From Larimichthys crocea (taxonomy: Eukaryota; Chordata; Actinopteri; Sciaenidae), in assembly GCF_000972845.2 (NCBI RefSeq), contig NC_040028.1, positions 20,765,973-20,829,972 of the forward strand: DNA of 64,000 bases. The letters are read 5' to 3'. A program made the position numbers and the translations under genes. Positions 54,201 to 64,000 of this stretch are shown in pieces. The number at the start of each line of letters is the position of its first letter. The stretch's first letter is position 1. The notes under the pieces were generated by a model. The model had not been told where the DNA came from, did no database searches, and worked only from the letters and a program-made list of their open reading frames with translations.

Positions 54201-55493
54201 GTCTCTCACGTTCTCAGAGGCTGAGGGAGAATTCTGCAGGTATGTCCCAACTTTTAATGTTACTCCCACCACTCAAAGGTGCCAAGTAAATACTACCCGG
54301 CCCCAAGGATTGCTGTTTTGGTGATTTGACTAGAATTGTTTTTAGTAGAGCTTATTTTCTAACATCATATCAAAGAATTCATACAAAATGAGTTGGCACA
54401 AAATAAGCTTGGAGCTTTTTGGGCCGTGGAGTAGTCGCCAGCTGAAATGACTGCGAGTTAGCAGGAGGCTCAAAAAAAAAAAGAAAAGCTACCTCTATTG
54501 TTGTCAGCTCGGGTTAGGGAGGAGCAGGCCTGCAAAAGCTCCATTGTATCAAGTTTATTTTGGTACCAGTTAGACTGAGAGGCAGCTGCAGCGACAGACT
54601 GTCATCATTTCAAATGAACGAAATGAGAGAATATTTGTACAGAAGTCATTTTCATTAAAGTTTTCTTAGTCAAAGTAGAAAAGGTCTGACGTGTTTCTCG
54701 ATTCGGAAGCAGTGTAGAGTGTCGAATACATGGCACTCCTGGTATTGAATCCAGTGTTGTATCGAAGGATGTTTTAATATATTACTGGTGTTTCCATCTT
54801 TAATTGAAATCATCGTTTTACAGACATTACAATGAGCGCTGTTCTTGTCTTTCTATGTGAAATGAAGCCATGCTTTGTTTTCTTCCTCTCCACCATGACG
54901 AGTTTCCAGCGGTGTAGATTCAGAGTTTGATGTCATTGTTTTGTAACTGTCAGAAAAAACATGCCAGCACCAATAAATAAAGAATGAAAAAGAAAGTTTG
55001 GATTCATACGATGAGTAGGACAGTTTCAGGGGTGACGGTGCTGACATGTGTCTTCTGTGTTTGAAGGCAGATGGTGTACGATCCAGAGGATCCAAGGTGT
55101 GCTCGACTCACACTAACAGGCAAGATGGTGGAGGTTGCCCCGGAGGAGCTTGTGTTTGCAAAGGAAGCAATGTTCTCAAGGTAAACCCAGCTAATGGGAC
55201 AACTGCGGTCTGGTTTCCCCAAAGATGAATCATATCATTGGTGCTTGTAATGTGTTTTCTTCTGTTATAAAGTATCTTTGATGATGCCTTTGTTCAACCC
55301 TGAAAACAATATTTGGCATGTGTCTTTATGTATTGCTCTTGTTTTCTGCAGACATCCCGTGATGGCAAAGTGGCCAGTGGGACACAAGTGGTTCTTCATG
55401 AAGCTGGAGTTGGTCCAGGTCTGGCTGCAGGACTGGATCGGAGGCGTATCACTCATCCCGCTGGAGGACTATTTCAAAGCTACGCCTTTCTGA
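49987..55493 (+). CDS. creg2: cellular repressor of E1A-stimulated genes 2
   Basis: Exons are 49987-50421, 54070-54239, 55067-55180 and 55352-55493, in phase, giving 286 residues (human about 290). Residues 1-20 form a signal peptide (YFPLALFASVLCLCRS). A family-specific linker rich in Ser (STSSSTSSSG) precedes the flavin-reductase-like split-barrel domain, which begins near RTARYIAHYSDWGHLATIST. Further landmarks are IKGLPFGNIFSVSDGP, NSTGVIYFYVTP with an N-glycosylation sequon, NPYASLTFSEAEGEFCR, DPEDPRCARLTLTGKM, HPVMAKWPVGHKWFFMKL and YFKATPF at the end. CREG proteins are secreted or lysosomal glycoproteins that resemble FMN-binding folds but are not known enzymes; CREG2 is enriched in brain. 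Intron 1 (3.6 kb) contains an unrelated broken reading frame. A (GT)20 tract lies just upstream of the start. Confidence 0.93.
50480..50580. repeat. GGGAATT-type dispersed repeat in CREG2 intron 1
   Basis: GGGCTGCAAAATTCCGGGAA and CATGGGAATTAACGGGAATG match the repeats at 3120 and 48065. Confidence 0.65.
50820..51015. repeat. degenerate tandem repeat (CTTATTTACATCTCAC)
   Basis: CTTATTTACATCTCAC or close variants recur at about 30-70-bp intervals five times or so. An AT-rich degenerate array of unknown origin, followed by a (GT)n tract at 51232-51263. Confidence 0.6.
51474..52572 (+). pseudogene. broken intronless reading frame of unknown family in CREG2 intron 1
   Basis: A protein-like sequence runs through three frame changes and no introns. 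It begins EEERLQIVSSINEAVREIAH (51558 on), shifts frame near 51730 into SLDVLIPAADKVVQDMIPEN and LGHIISENLQRDLGATKVNH, and then has a Pro/Ser/Thr-rich stretch (TPVESAAPSTPAESTTPV). It shifts near 52210 into DEDDDDYSPKFESVTPRG, and again near 52385 into NDEMNRIISTLTDMLCTGAV and GHEIKMTAKAVHKDLCAIMG. The beginning and end resemble each other in pattern (a helical segment followed by a short basic helix), suggesting a repeated domain. It lies on the CREG2 sense strand, without known transposon motifs. It could be a retrocopy of a fish gene or part of an uncharacterised mobile element. I do not recognise the family. Confidence 0.55.
52615..53400. repeat. degraded interspersed repeat pieces in CREG2 intron 1
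   Basis: Two segments (about 52615-52735 and 53245-53385) share GGTTCAGTTC and TTGG...GGTTTTCTCC motifs, resembling diverged copies of a common fish tRNA-SINE-like repeat. Between them no gene signal was seen. Confidence 0.4.
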
Positions 55494-55790
55494 GAAGACA
55501 CTCCTCTTCTCCGCATCACGCTGACCTCCACAGAAGAATATTTAAAAAATCTTTAAATCTTTCAAATACTGTTGCTGTTTTAATTTGTGATTATTTTTTT
55601 CTCTCTTTTGCAAACCTCAAACTTGGCTTGTCACATAAAATCAGTTTCCTGTGTTTGGTGTGTGAATGTATTTAAAGTCAGTAAGCTAATTAAATGTACC
55701 CGTCAGAAGATTCTATAACATTTAATATATTCTTTTTAAACACTGACATCTTATGGGTGTGCATTAAAATGTGTGTGCTGTTTGAAAAAA

Positions 55791-55796
55791 AATAAA
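55791..55796 (+). terminator. CREG2 poly(A) signal (AATAAA)
   Basis: AATAAA about 300 bp after the stop codon, preceded by an A run. Confidence 0.6.
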
Positions 55797-56769
55797 TGAA
55801 TGTTGGCACACTGTATTGTGCTTTTTTTTGTCATATAAGTGTCATGCACCAAAGGTTCCCAACCTTTACATGGACACTTGTAATCAAAACAACTAACACC
55901 CCGAGCAGGTCAAATGATGCAGAACAGAAATATACACACAACCCTGCTCTTCAGATATTACAGCTGTAAGACGTGACTGAAACACACACGAGGCTCAGGC
56001 TTTAACCTGGAAGCGTCCAGTTTCCACCAAGATACATACATCTCACCTGGACACAGACAGTACTAATTATTAGTGTGAGTATTAATGGGAATTTTGAAGA
56101 TTAAACTATACTTTTAAGAATCCAATACTTGAGAAACTAACACAGGTTGACGTGTGATTTGGCCACTAGATGTCGTGAATAGTCGCTGTTTAATGGGGAA
56201 CATGTTGGACACACTTGAAGCTTCTAGTAATTTCATGGTGCTTCGACCTCGAAACTATTTCACTTTAACTCAGTTGTATTCGGTTAAATGTTGCCTCGGA
56301 CACAGAGCTGCCATAGAATTAAATGAATATATATATATAAAGACAGACTCCAGTTTTTAAAGTTTTTTTCTTAGAACTTTTTTTTTCACAATCAAAGGTA
56401 GCATATAAAACATTACAAAAACATTTCACATGTATATTCGATGTCAGGGTTACAGTAGTATATTTAAATGTTCACAAATATTGACCGTTTTAATCGCTTT
56501 TGTGTTGTTAGAATATGAATATGAATATGATTAATATATATATATATATATATAATATAATTCGCCATCAGTATGATGAAATGATAATAAATGTTCGCTT
56601 AATTTCTCTATTTAGTTCAAGTCAAAGAGCCCACATAGTACATCACTCCGCAACAATCTAAATCTTTATCAACATTTTTAGCAATAAAGTTACAGATATC
56701 AATCCACAGACTTTGGACAAAGGGGCAGTGCCAAAATAAATGAGTAACTGTTTCAATATGTTCAGACAG

Positions 56770-57560
56770 AAAGTGCATTTCACATCAAGTCACCTCCCGC
56801 CTGGAACTGGCAACTCCTCCTCCTTGGCCTCGCCCACAAATCTCTCCACAAGCTCCAACTGGTCCAGAACTCAGCTGCCCGCATCCACCAGAACCCCTTC
56901 CCAGGGGCGCCGCCAGGAACTTGGGCCCCATGACTAAAAAACAAAGTGGGCCCCTCTGTGCAGCTGTTGTCCCCACATCTCTAGGACCTAACTATCCCAT
57001 CAGAAGCTTTACAGAACTCTAATCAAAGGCCTGCAACTGTTCTGTGTTGTAGTTCAATATTAGTACTAGCACAATATTACTGCTGGTGATTGTACATGCA
57101 TACAGTCTGCATACAGTCTGCATACAGTCTGCAGTGCAGTTCACTGTTTGATGAAGATTAAAAGTCACCAATAGAAATGTGCTAAAGGCCATTTTTATTT
57201 AGGGCCCTGGAATTGTCCTCACTCCCCCCCCCCCCTATACGGCGCCCCTCCCCCCTCCATCCACCCCATCACTCCTGTCCTGCAGCAGCTCCACTGGCTC
57301 CCAGTCAAATCCCGCATAAACTACAAAATCCTTGTGCTCACATTCAAAGCCATTCATAACCTCGCACCACCATATCTCTCGGATCTTCTCCATGTTGATG
57401 CTCCCCCCCTCGCTCCCTCAGATCTTCCTCCTCCATCCACCTGACTGTCCCCTCCGCCCGTCAACTCACTCTCACAATTCAAGCCTGCACTTAAAACCCA
57501 CCTGTTTAAAACAGCCTTTTTTCATCTGATTCAGTTGCATTTACCTATTTTAACCCTTTA
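56770..57560 (+). mobile_element. LINE (L2/CR1-like) 3' end, split
   Basis: After the inserted element (56903-57249), a frame reads LQQLHWLPVKSRINYKILVL then TFKAIHNLAPPYLSDLL, the conserved C-terminal signature of L2/CR1/Rex-type LINE ORF2. The left part (56800-56902) has LVQNSAARIHQN-like coding sequence. Together they form one 5'-truncated LINE copy, ending in a TTTAAAACAGCC-type tail. Confidence 0.75.
56903..57249. mobile_element. 347-bp TIR element inserted in the LINE
   Basis: The perfect 10-bp inverted ends AGGGGCGCCG and CGGCGCCCCT bound a non-coding 347-bp segment, with GGCCC-rich subterminal sequence and a C run near 57223-57235. It splits the LINE exactly, since the LINE sequence resumes with CCCTCCATCCACC. 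A CCC on both sides may be part of a target duplication. Superfamily undecided; the GGGGC ends are hAT-like. Confidence 0.75.
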
Positions 57561-57970
57561 ATGTTGTATTCCTGGAATTTGTTATACTTTATGGTTATTT
57601 TTGTTTGTTTCTGTTATTTGCTGTCTACTCTCATTTATTGTACGGTGACAGAAAGGCGTCTATGAAATAAAATGTATTATTATGATTATTATTATTCTTC
57701 TTATTATCTTTTTTGAATCTTCTAAATGACATTTCTCTCTCACTTTATTGGTTAACAGATATCAGTTGGGTAAGAGCCAGATGACTCCATTTAGATGTAC
57801 TGCACCACCACAGACTTAAGCTGCTTTTATTTTGAAAAGTTCGTACCGGAAGATGAGCGTCTGCTCGTTATTATTAACGGTTAAAATATATTTTTAAACA
57901 GGTTTGTTTTTATGTTTTTTTTTTTTTTAGGACATGTTAACTGAACTTGATCCTAAAAGTGTGAAACTAC

Positions 57971-58007
57971 AAAAAAAAAAAAAAAAAAAAAAAAAAAGAT
58001 TTATAGA
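57971..58007. repeat. A37 homopolymer
   Basis: Thirty-seven consecutive A, about 70 bp upstream of the CpG-rich MGAT4A promoter. No retroposon body was identified next to it. Confidence 0.9.
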
Positions 58008-58039
58008 AAGTAAACGTTGGTCGTCATAACTTTGAACTC

Positions 58040-58757
58040 ACCGCCGCTCTCGCGCTCGCGCAGCAGGTGGCCTCAGATCTCGCGAGAACACGAATATCAG
58101 TTAATTTTCAGTCAGGGGACGTTAAAAGTTAAATAAAATGGCGTCAGCGTTAAAGAAACAGAAGAGCTGAGTAACACGGAGAAAGAAGGAGGAGGAGGCT
58201 CGGCTCGGCTCGGTTCGGTTAGTGCTGCTTTTATTTGTTTAAATCAATCTGTTGCCAGTTGAAGCGGAATCAACGTGATTTTCGAGGCGTTGCCGTCTGA
58301 GGCGGGCCCGCCTATCCCGGAGGACCAACCGTCACAGAGATGCCTCCGTCCGCGGACCTGTGACTTGTAGCTGCCGCCCGTTAAAACACAGAAGGATAAA
58401 TACACACGACAATGGACCGTGTCGGCAGCTGATCTACACCGACCATGTAAGCCGTCTGCTCACGGAAGGCAGCTGACTCGTGACTGAAATCGCCGGAGTA
58501 GGACGGTACAGGAGGAGCCCCCCGAACAACGACGACCGACCGACGGAGGCTCGAAGCAGGCTGCGTCCGTGCTCACACTCCGCTCCCATAGCCCCTGTTG
58601 ACTGGAGCTGTTTATCTACCGTGTGACTCCTCCGTATGTCTGCTCCTACACCCGTCTGAAGGCGGAGAGGAGCCGGAGAGGAGCGGAGGGGAGGCAGCGG
58701 CAGGCAGCTCCGGGGTCCCCGACACTCATGCCCGAGGAGAGGCATCGCTGAAATGAG
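58040..58757 (+). promoter_or_regulatory. MGAT4A CpG-rich promoter and 5' UTR
   Basis: A CpG-dense segment precedes the MGAT4A start and includes the palindrome TCTCGCGAGA (58078-58087), a CTCTCGCGCTCGCGC tract and CGGCTCGGCTCGGTTCGG repeats. TCTCGCGAGA is a recognised motif of TATA-less vertebrate promoters. The transcription start probably lies in or just after 58090; one or more 5' UTR splice events cannot be excluded. Confidence 0.6.
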
Positions 58758-58851
58758 ATGAGGCTCAGAAATGGAACTGTGGCCACTGCGATTATCTTCT
58801 TCACGTCGTTCCTCAGCCTGTCCTGGTACACAGCGTGGCAGAATGGCAAAG
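58758..58851 (+). CDS. mgat4a: alpha-1,3-mannosyl-glycoprotein 4-beta-GlcNAc-transferase A, first coding exon (partial gene)
   Basis: The exon encodes [20 protein letters not shown] and then [11 protein letters not shown], nearly the same as the N terminus of human MGAT4A (GnT-IVa). It ends after a split codon at the donor GTAAGG (58852). The residues form a short cytosolic tail and the signal-anchor helix of a type II Golgi membrane protein. The full enzyme adds a beta-1,4-GlcNAc branch to the alpha-1,3 mannose arm of N-glycans. No further exon was recognised up to 64000, so the remaining gene lies beyond the window and this intron is at least 5.1 kb. A (GT)31 tract begins six bases into the intron. 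Confidence 0.9.
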
Positions 58852-58854
58852 GTA

Positions 58855-58856
<2 letters not shown>

Positions 58857-58918
<62 letters not shown>
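58857..58918. repeat. (GT)31 microsatellite abutting the MGAT4A splice donor
   Basis: The donor GTAAG at 58852-58856 is followed directly by 31 GT units, placing the repeat at intron position +6 onward. Confidence 0.97.
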
Positions 58919-58919
<1 letters not shown>

Positions 58920-59179
58920 ACACCACGGCAGGAGGCAGAGAGCGGCCTGCCGGGCACGGAGCTGCCGAGGGGCCGGCGGCAGCGTGTCGGAGGACGGACA
59001 GCAGGTGTTACCGTCCCGGTTCTGTCCAGCAGATTGATATTAACGGGCAACGTGCCGACCCATACTGAATCCTAGTGGCGCAACGCACATTATACAATAT
59101 GAACTCAGTGGTGTGTGTGTGTGTGTGTGTTGGTTTTAAGGATTACCAGTCCCCCTCTCCTCGCGCGGTGTGTGTGGTG

Positions 59180-59250
59180 TATGTATATATATATATATAA
59201 TAATATATATATTATATAATATAATATATATAATATATATATTATATGCG
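59180..59250. repeat. (TA)n-rich tract
   Basis: Alternating TATA and ATAATATA blocks with several self-complementary stretches, in MGAT4A intron 1. Confidence 0.9.
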
Positions 59251-59365
59251 TTTTCACAGTTGGACTGATCTTTAGTCAGTCCATATCTCCTCCTCACCCC
59301 CCACTGTTCTGTTTTCATTCAGTTTAGCAGCACCAGGCAAACAGCACATCAATGCTCCAACCATC

Positions 59366-60222
59366 CCGTGAACACATGAATCTCGGCCCCGTGAACACAT
59401 GAAGCTCGGTCGATCCCGTGAACACATGAAGCTCGGTCCCGTGACACTATGAATCTCGGCCCCGTGAACACTGAAGCTCGTCGTCCCGTGAAACTGAAGC
59501 TCGTTCCCGTGAACACATGCATCTCGGTCCGTGAACACCTGAAGCTCGGTCGTCCTGACACATGAAGCTCGGTCGGCCCCGTGAACACCCTGAAGCTCGG
59601 CCCCGTGAACACATGAATCTCGGCCCCGTGAACACATGAATCTCGGTCCGTGAACACATGAATCTTGGTCCCGTGAACACATGAATCTCGGTCCCCTGAA
59701 CACATGAATCTCGGTCCCGTGAACACATGAAGCTCGGTCGGTTCCGTGAACACATGAATCTCGGTCCGTGAACACATGAATCTCGGTCCCGTGAACACAT
59801 GAATCTCGGTCCCGTGAACACATGAATCTCGGTCCCGTGAACACATGAATCTCGGTCCGTGAACACATGAAGCTCGGTCCGTGAACACATGAAGCTCGGT
59901 CGTTCCCGTGAACACATGAATCTCGGTCCCGTGAACACATGAATCTCGGTCCGTGAACACATGAAGCTCAGTCGTTCCGTGAACACATGAAGCTCGGCCC
60001 TGTGAACACATGAATCTCGGCCCCGTGAACACATGAAGCTCGGCCCCGTGAACACATGAAGCTCAGTCGTTCCCGTGAACACATGAAGCTCGGCCCTGTG
60101 AACACATGAATCTCGGTCCGTGAACACATGAATCTCGGTCCGTGAACACATGAAGCTCGGCCCCGTGAACACATGAAGCTCGGCCCCGTGAACACATGAA
60201 GCTCGGTCGGTCCCGTGAACAC
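59366..60222. repeat. about 860-bp minisatellite in MGAT4A intron 1
   Basis: Roughly 35 tandem units of about 22-27 bp, built from GTGAACACATGAA(T/G)CTCGG followed by TCCC, CCCC, TCGGTCCC or TCGTTCCC. Units on the left (59440-59580) are more degraded than those on the right. The unit length and composition leave several minus-strand frames open for over 200 codons, which are artefacts of the repeat. Confidence 0.96.
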
Positions 60223-60225
60223 TGA

Positions 60226-61993
60226 CCACATTTCTTGCATGTCCTGTCAGTCTGTGCCCAGCCTGTGTTTCATAGCATGCATGGGGGCCGGGTGCTTCCC
60301 TCGCCTGGGTTAACCCTCTCCAGGTTAGGGGAGGGCTATGGGCCCTTCAGTGACTTATTATCAACACAGTGTAAATAACTGCTGCAGCCTTTAGATGAAT
60401 TCCAATCCACGGGTTCATTTTGTGATTACAGCGGAGCTTATCAGCTTGATAAAATATTTTCCTTTAAATGGAGTCAGAGAGAGAGAGACAGGATGTGTGA
60501 TAAGTAAAGGTCAAGTGACTGACCCCTGTCCTGTCTGCTGGACCTGTTGATGCAGAGATACTGAGAGCAGACGTGTTTCTTTGTGAAATCGAAGGTTCGT
60601 TTCAGTTTGGACTCCAGCATGTGTCAGACGTTCGTGTTCTGGGCGGTAAACAGGGTGCGAGGAGTAATGAAGATCCTTTTTTGGCCTTGTAGTGAAAGCT
60701 GGAGTATTGATTTCTACCATAAACTCTGGGCAGCGTTTGTTTTAGTTTTTTTTTTTTCTGTGAAGGCCACTGCCACAAATAACACTCGCCCCGAGCTGGA
60801 AAAGTTGCATTCTTGGTGGAACAAGGCCGGGCTGTTTTCATTCTTTTTGTGATTGATGTGACGCTGAAGTGTCTCAGCTGGGGGACGGGGTCAAATGAAG
60901 GAGACACCGGTAACTCTAGACACTAACTAAACCCGTCTTTCAGATAGAAATGGGAGTGTTTACATGCTGTCATGTTCACAGGCTCCTTACCTCTGAACAC
61001 GTCCATGTCCCACATCAGCTCTCCCTGTGGTTATAGATGGCTTCTCCTCTGGATGCTGCCCGGTGTGGGCGTTCAGAGTCTACTTGGCCTCGGGCCTTTT
61101 TGTTTTTCTGAATATGAAAATGTTCAAAACACAGAAAGAAACACACTCGTGACTCACTTTGTGGTTCAGTTACTAGTGGTGTTGTTTCCGGGCGTGGAGG
61201 TAATCTTCGGTGAAGTTTTCACGGTCACTTGACTGCTGTGAATGAGAGCCGTGCCAGTCAGCTGTCCAAACACTCCACGGTGAATGACTCTCCAGAATGT
61301 GTGCTTCTCTGTCAGTCTGCCCCGTCCACCGAGCGAGACGCCGCTCGCTCGCTCTCTCTGCGGTCATATTGACTTCAACAGTGCAGACGAGAAGCATCCG
61401 TATGAGTGAAGAACGTTTGATTTGGATTCCCCAAACACGGAGGTACAAGAAGCACCTCCTTAGGATAAACTATACACCACCAGCACAAGCTGTGTGAGTC
61501 ATGACGTGGGTTTAAAATGTACTCTGATTACTTCATTCAGGGAGATATGAGAGAACAAATTCTATTTGAATACAACAAGATGAGTCATCACGCAGTGAAG
61601 TATCAGTGATATCATCATGAGGAGCATCAGCCTGTTCCACTCTGAATCTGTACTTTCAGTTTCATGTCAGACCTCTTTGTGTTCTGGTGTTGCTGTCATT
61701 GTGAGTGCTATATTAAAGCCTCTGTGGCTCTCAGCCCCGAGCTGCTGATGGCTTCAGTACATTTACTTGGATCATTTTTTGTTGTGCGTATGGAATTTCC
61801 TCCTTGCTTCGCTCGAACCCGAGCGTCCCCCTTCCTCTGTTTGAAGGCACGAAGGGGTTTTTTTCGTCCATCATCACATTTAACACAATGGGCTAAAAAT
61901 AGCACGAGTGATTACAGCGAAGGAGCAGGGCTGGTAGGACAGAGGAGAATATGACTCGCTCGCTGGGTTTTTCTCATGCAGCGTCTTGTTATG

Positions 61994-62035
<42 letters not shown>

Positions 62036-63838
62036 AGTAGGACGTCCTGCCAGACAAATCCTAAGTGGCCTGGAAGCAGGATGAGAGTAGAAAGGCCAAA
62101 TCTTAACAGAGAGAGGATGAGTGCAGCCTGAGGTAAGCATGATGGAGAGAAAGGACCACAGTGCTGACAAGGCAGGGAGACACTGGGATTACTTATTTTA
62201 TTCTGTGTTTTGCACACACACACACACACACACACGGCCATCGTTTGTCTAAACAGGAACAGGCGTCTTCAGCTTTTGCCGAGTTAACGATTGTTGTTTC
62301 CCTCCTCGTGCTTCTGTTCACTTCCTGTTCGTTCATTAAGCGTGGTCCTCTGGGCAGAACATTCCCAGATGTCACATCATCTCAGCAGCCATTGTTGGCC
62401 TCTAACAGACCTACACCTACACAAGTGTCGTAACCCGCCGCGGTGACACGTCACAGAACATTCTCCATTCTCCACGCAGATGTGAAAAGTTTATTTTGGT
62501 GTAAAGGTGGGTTTCCCCTTCCTGTTTCTTACAGGTGCTGCTGACGTAACGTTCTGAAACCAGATAACCACATTTGTGTGATTCACTCAGCCATAGCAGA
62601 GACTTTTGTTTGAAAATGTTCCCACAGAAACCAGAGCGTCCACATCAAGAAGCAAAGTGTCAGGAAATATCAGCTGAATTAAGAGAAAGACGCTTTTTAA
62701 TAAATGAGAACGATTTTCTTTAAGTTCCACTTCAAATGGGCGCTGGGCGAGAGGTGGGGTCAGGTGCATCCTGTTCACTTCATCGCAGGGCTGACACAGA
62801 GACAAACAAGCACTTAGAGGGCAGCACAGAGGCAGCAATTAACCTATTAACTGCCTGTCTGAGACACAAAGACAACACACAATGAAGCGGGAACCTTCTT
62901 GCTGTGAGGTGACAGTCTAACCACTGCACCACTGTGCCGGCAGAATACAGTCAGATCCATCCATCTTCTGTAACCGGAGCCAATCCCAGCTGACTTCGGG
63001 CCAGTTCATCCCGGGGCACATAGAGACAAACAGCATTCACACCTGCTGAACTCGCTGTGGTTCATGTTCTTCTAAATATGTAAATACGCTCTGTAGTTGT
63101 TGTTGGTGTTTTGCGTTCATGCTGTTTCTGTGTCTGACTTCCTGTCAGCTGGAGCTGCTCTGTTCAGATTGATGCGTCCGTCAGAAATAGAAGCGCCGCG
63201 TAATATCTCCGGAATTTGGTGGGTGATACGGGAAAAAAAAGGTTCAGACCAGGAACCTGCTTCCTTCTGAAGCGACAGTGCTAACCGCAGAATAAAGTGT
63301 CCATGAGAATTTCCCCAAGGTGAAGGTGAATGTTTTCAGCTCTAAAATGATGGTGACATCCTCGAGAGTGGAGTTTTTCCAGAAAAACAATGATCGGCCT
63401 TACATGAGCCAAAAGGAGCCAGACGAGTGGAAGTAAGCCGAGCGGGGGCCACGCTCTCAGACAGACAGCAGGCTGCACAGCTTATCATGAATCGCGCCAC
63501 AGTGGAGGGAGACAAGTGGGTGTAGGTCAGCGGAAACAATGAGCCCATGGTGGAGAAGCAGAATTAGGAATCTGGGTTGGATAGTTGCCAAGGGGGCAAA
63601 TGTTAGTCTGGCGTCTTCTGATGTGACTTCACGATTTGTCCCGGCGACCCTTCGCCTCCACCCGTGAGGTGAAAGGTGGTGTGGTGTGTTTTAAAAGGAA
63701 AAGGGTGACGGAGCGAGATAAAGGTGTGCATCGTTTTCTCTTTCTGCAAACTCATGGAAGCGTTGGGGGGTATCGCTCGCCTACTCATGGATCGACTTGC
63801 ACTTCTCTTCAGGGAAATACCACAGAAATCAATACTAC

Positions 63839-63876
<38 letters not shown>

Positions 63877-64000
63877 ATGCATGATTTTCTAGTGTGTGTG
63901 TGTGTGTGTGTGTGTGTGGATGCATGATTTTCTACCTGATCAGACCGTTTGACCTAAAACACACCGACCTTTTTGTGCCATGAATACGAGTCACAGTACA
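60226..64000. other. MGAT4A intron 1 remainder, no exon seen
   Basis: No further coding exon was recognised. Contents are (GT)n at 61999-62031, (CA)n at 62214-62235, a degraded ATCCATCCATCTTCTG-type fish repeat at about 62955-63050, and two (GT)n tracts at 63845-63874 and 63893-63918 that share the following TGGATGCATGATTTTCTA and so look like a local duplication. Confidence 0.6.

Noticed and set aside
59366..60222. CRISPR-like array
   Set aside because: The units are continuous repeats without unique spacers of constant length, and the genome is a vertebrate. The 42-bp arrays were rejected for the same reason.
59272..60240. Minus-strand frames of 222, 227 and 260 codons
   Set aside because: These are products of a tandem repeat whose unit lacks stops in those frames (repeats of FTGPRFMCSRD and similar). 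No start context, conservation or codon bias supports them.

Overview
The window looks like a chromosome segment from a spiny-rayed (percomorph-like) teleost. It contains intron-bearing vertebrate genes with consensus GT/AG splice sites, fish-type DNA transposons (Tc1/mariner, hAT, MITEs), LINE 3' ends and tRNA-derived SINEs, many (GT)n tracts and minisatellites, and one N gap at 14746-14755. Nothing prokaryotic or viral was recognised. The gene set (TXNDC9, MRPL30, MITD1, CRACDL, CREG2, MGAT4A) corresponds to genes of human chromosome 2q11-q12, so this is a conserved syntenic block.

Layout. 1-5.9 kb: gene-poor sequence with decayed N-terminal exons of a fish NLR (NOD-like receptor) gene on the minus strand, a 42-bp minisatellite and transposon remnants. 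5.9-33.2 kb: one block of about 8.8 kb is present three times. Copy A (5903-14745) and copy B (14756-23545) form a head-to-head inverted repeat around the N gap. Copy C (24301-33187) repeats A in direct orientation. Each copy carries the TXNDC9 locus, but only C has an intact reading frame; A and B are full of indels and look like low-quality or decayed sequence. The outer edges of the block fall inside a hAT element (left) and a Tc1 element (right). A and B share differences from C, so they represent one version of the locus and C another.

33.2-40.3 kb: a piggyBac-like remnant, then MRPL30 (minus) and MITD1 (plus), divergently transcribed from a 558-bp interval that holds ten perfect-length 11-bp repeats. 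MRPL30 intron 1 contains about 1 kb of almost pure polypyrimidine (plus strand). 41.9-49.1 kb: CRACDL (plus), with a non-coding 5' exon, at least nine coding exons and a possible alternative last exon. 50.0-55.8 kb: CREG2 (plus), four exons, whose first intron carries a broken, intronless open reading sequence of unknown family. 56.7-57.6 kb: a LINE 3' end split by a TIR element. 58.0-64 kb: CpG-rich promoter and first coding exon of MGAT4A (plus); the rest of the window is its first intron, with a minisatellite of about 860 bp.

The genes are ordinary housekeeping or tissue genes: a mitochondrial ribosomal protein, an ESCRT-linked abscission factor, a chaperonin cofactor, an actin-regulator relative, a secreted glycoprotein and a Golgi N-glycan branching enzyme. 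They share synteny rather than a pathway. The unusual content is structural: the triplicated block, the repeat-built bidirectional promoter, the polypurine intron and the unidentified intronic reading frame. Exon boundaries were placed by hand from reading frame, splice consensus and remembered family sequences; no alignment or database search was run.
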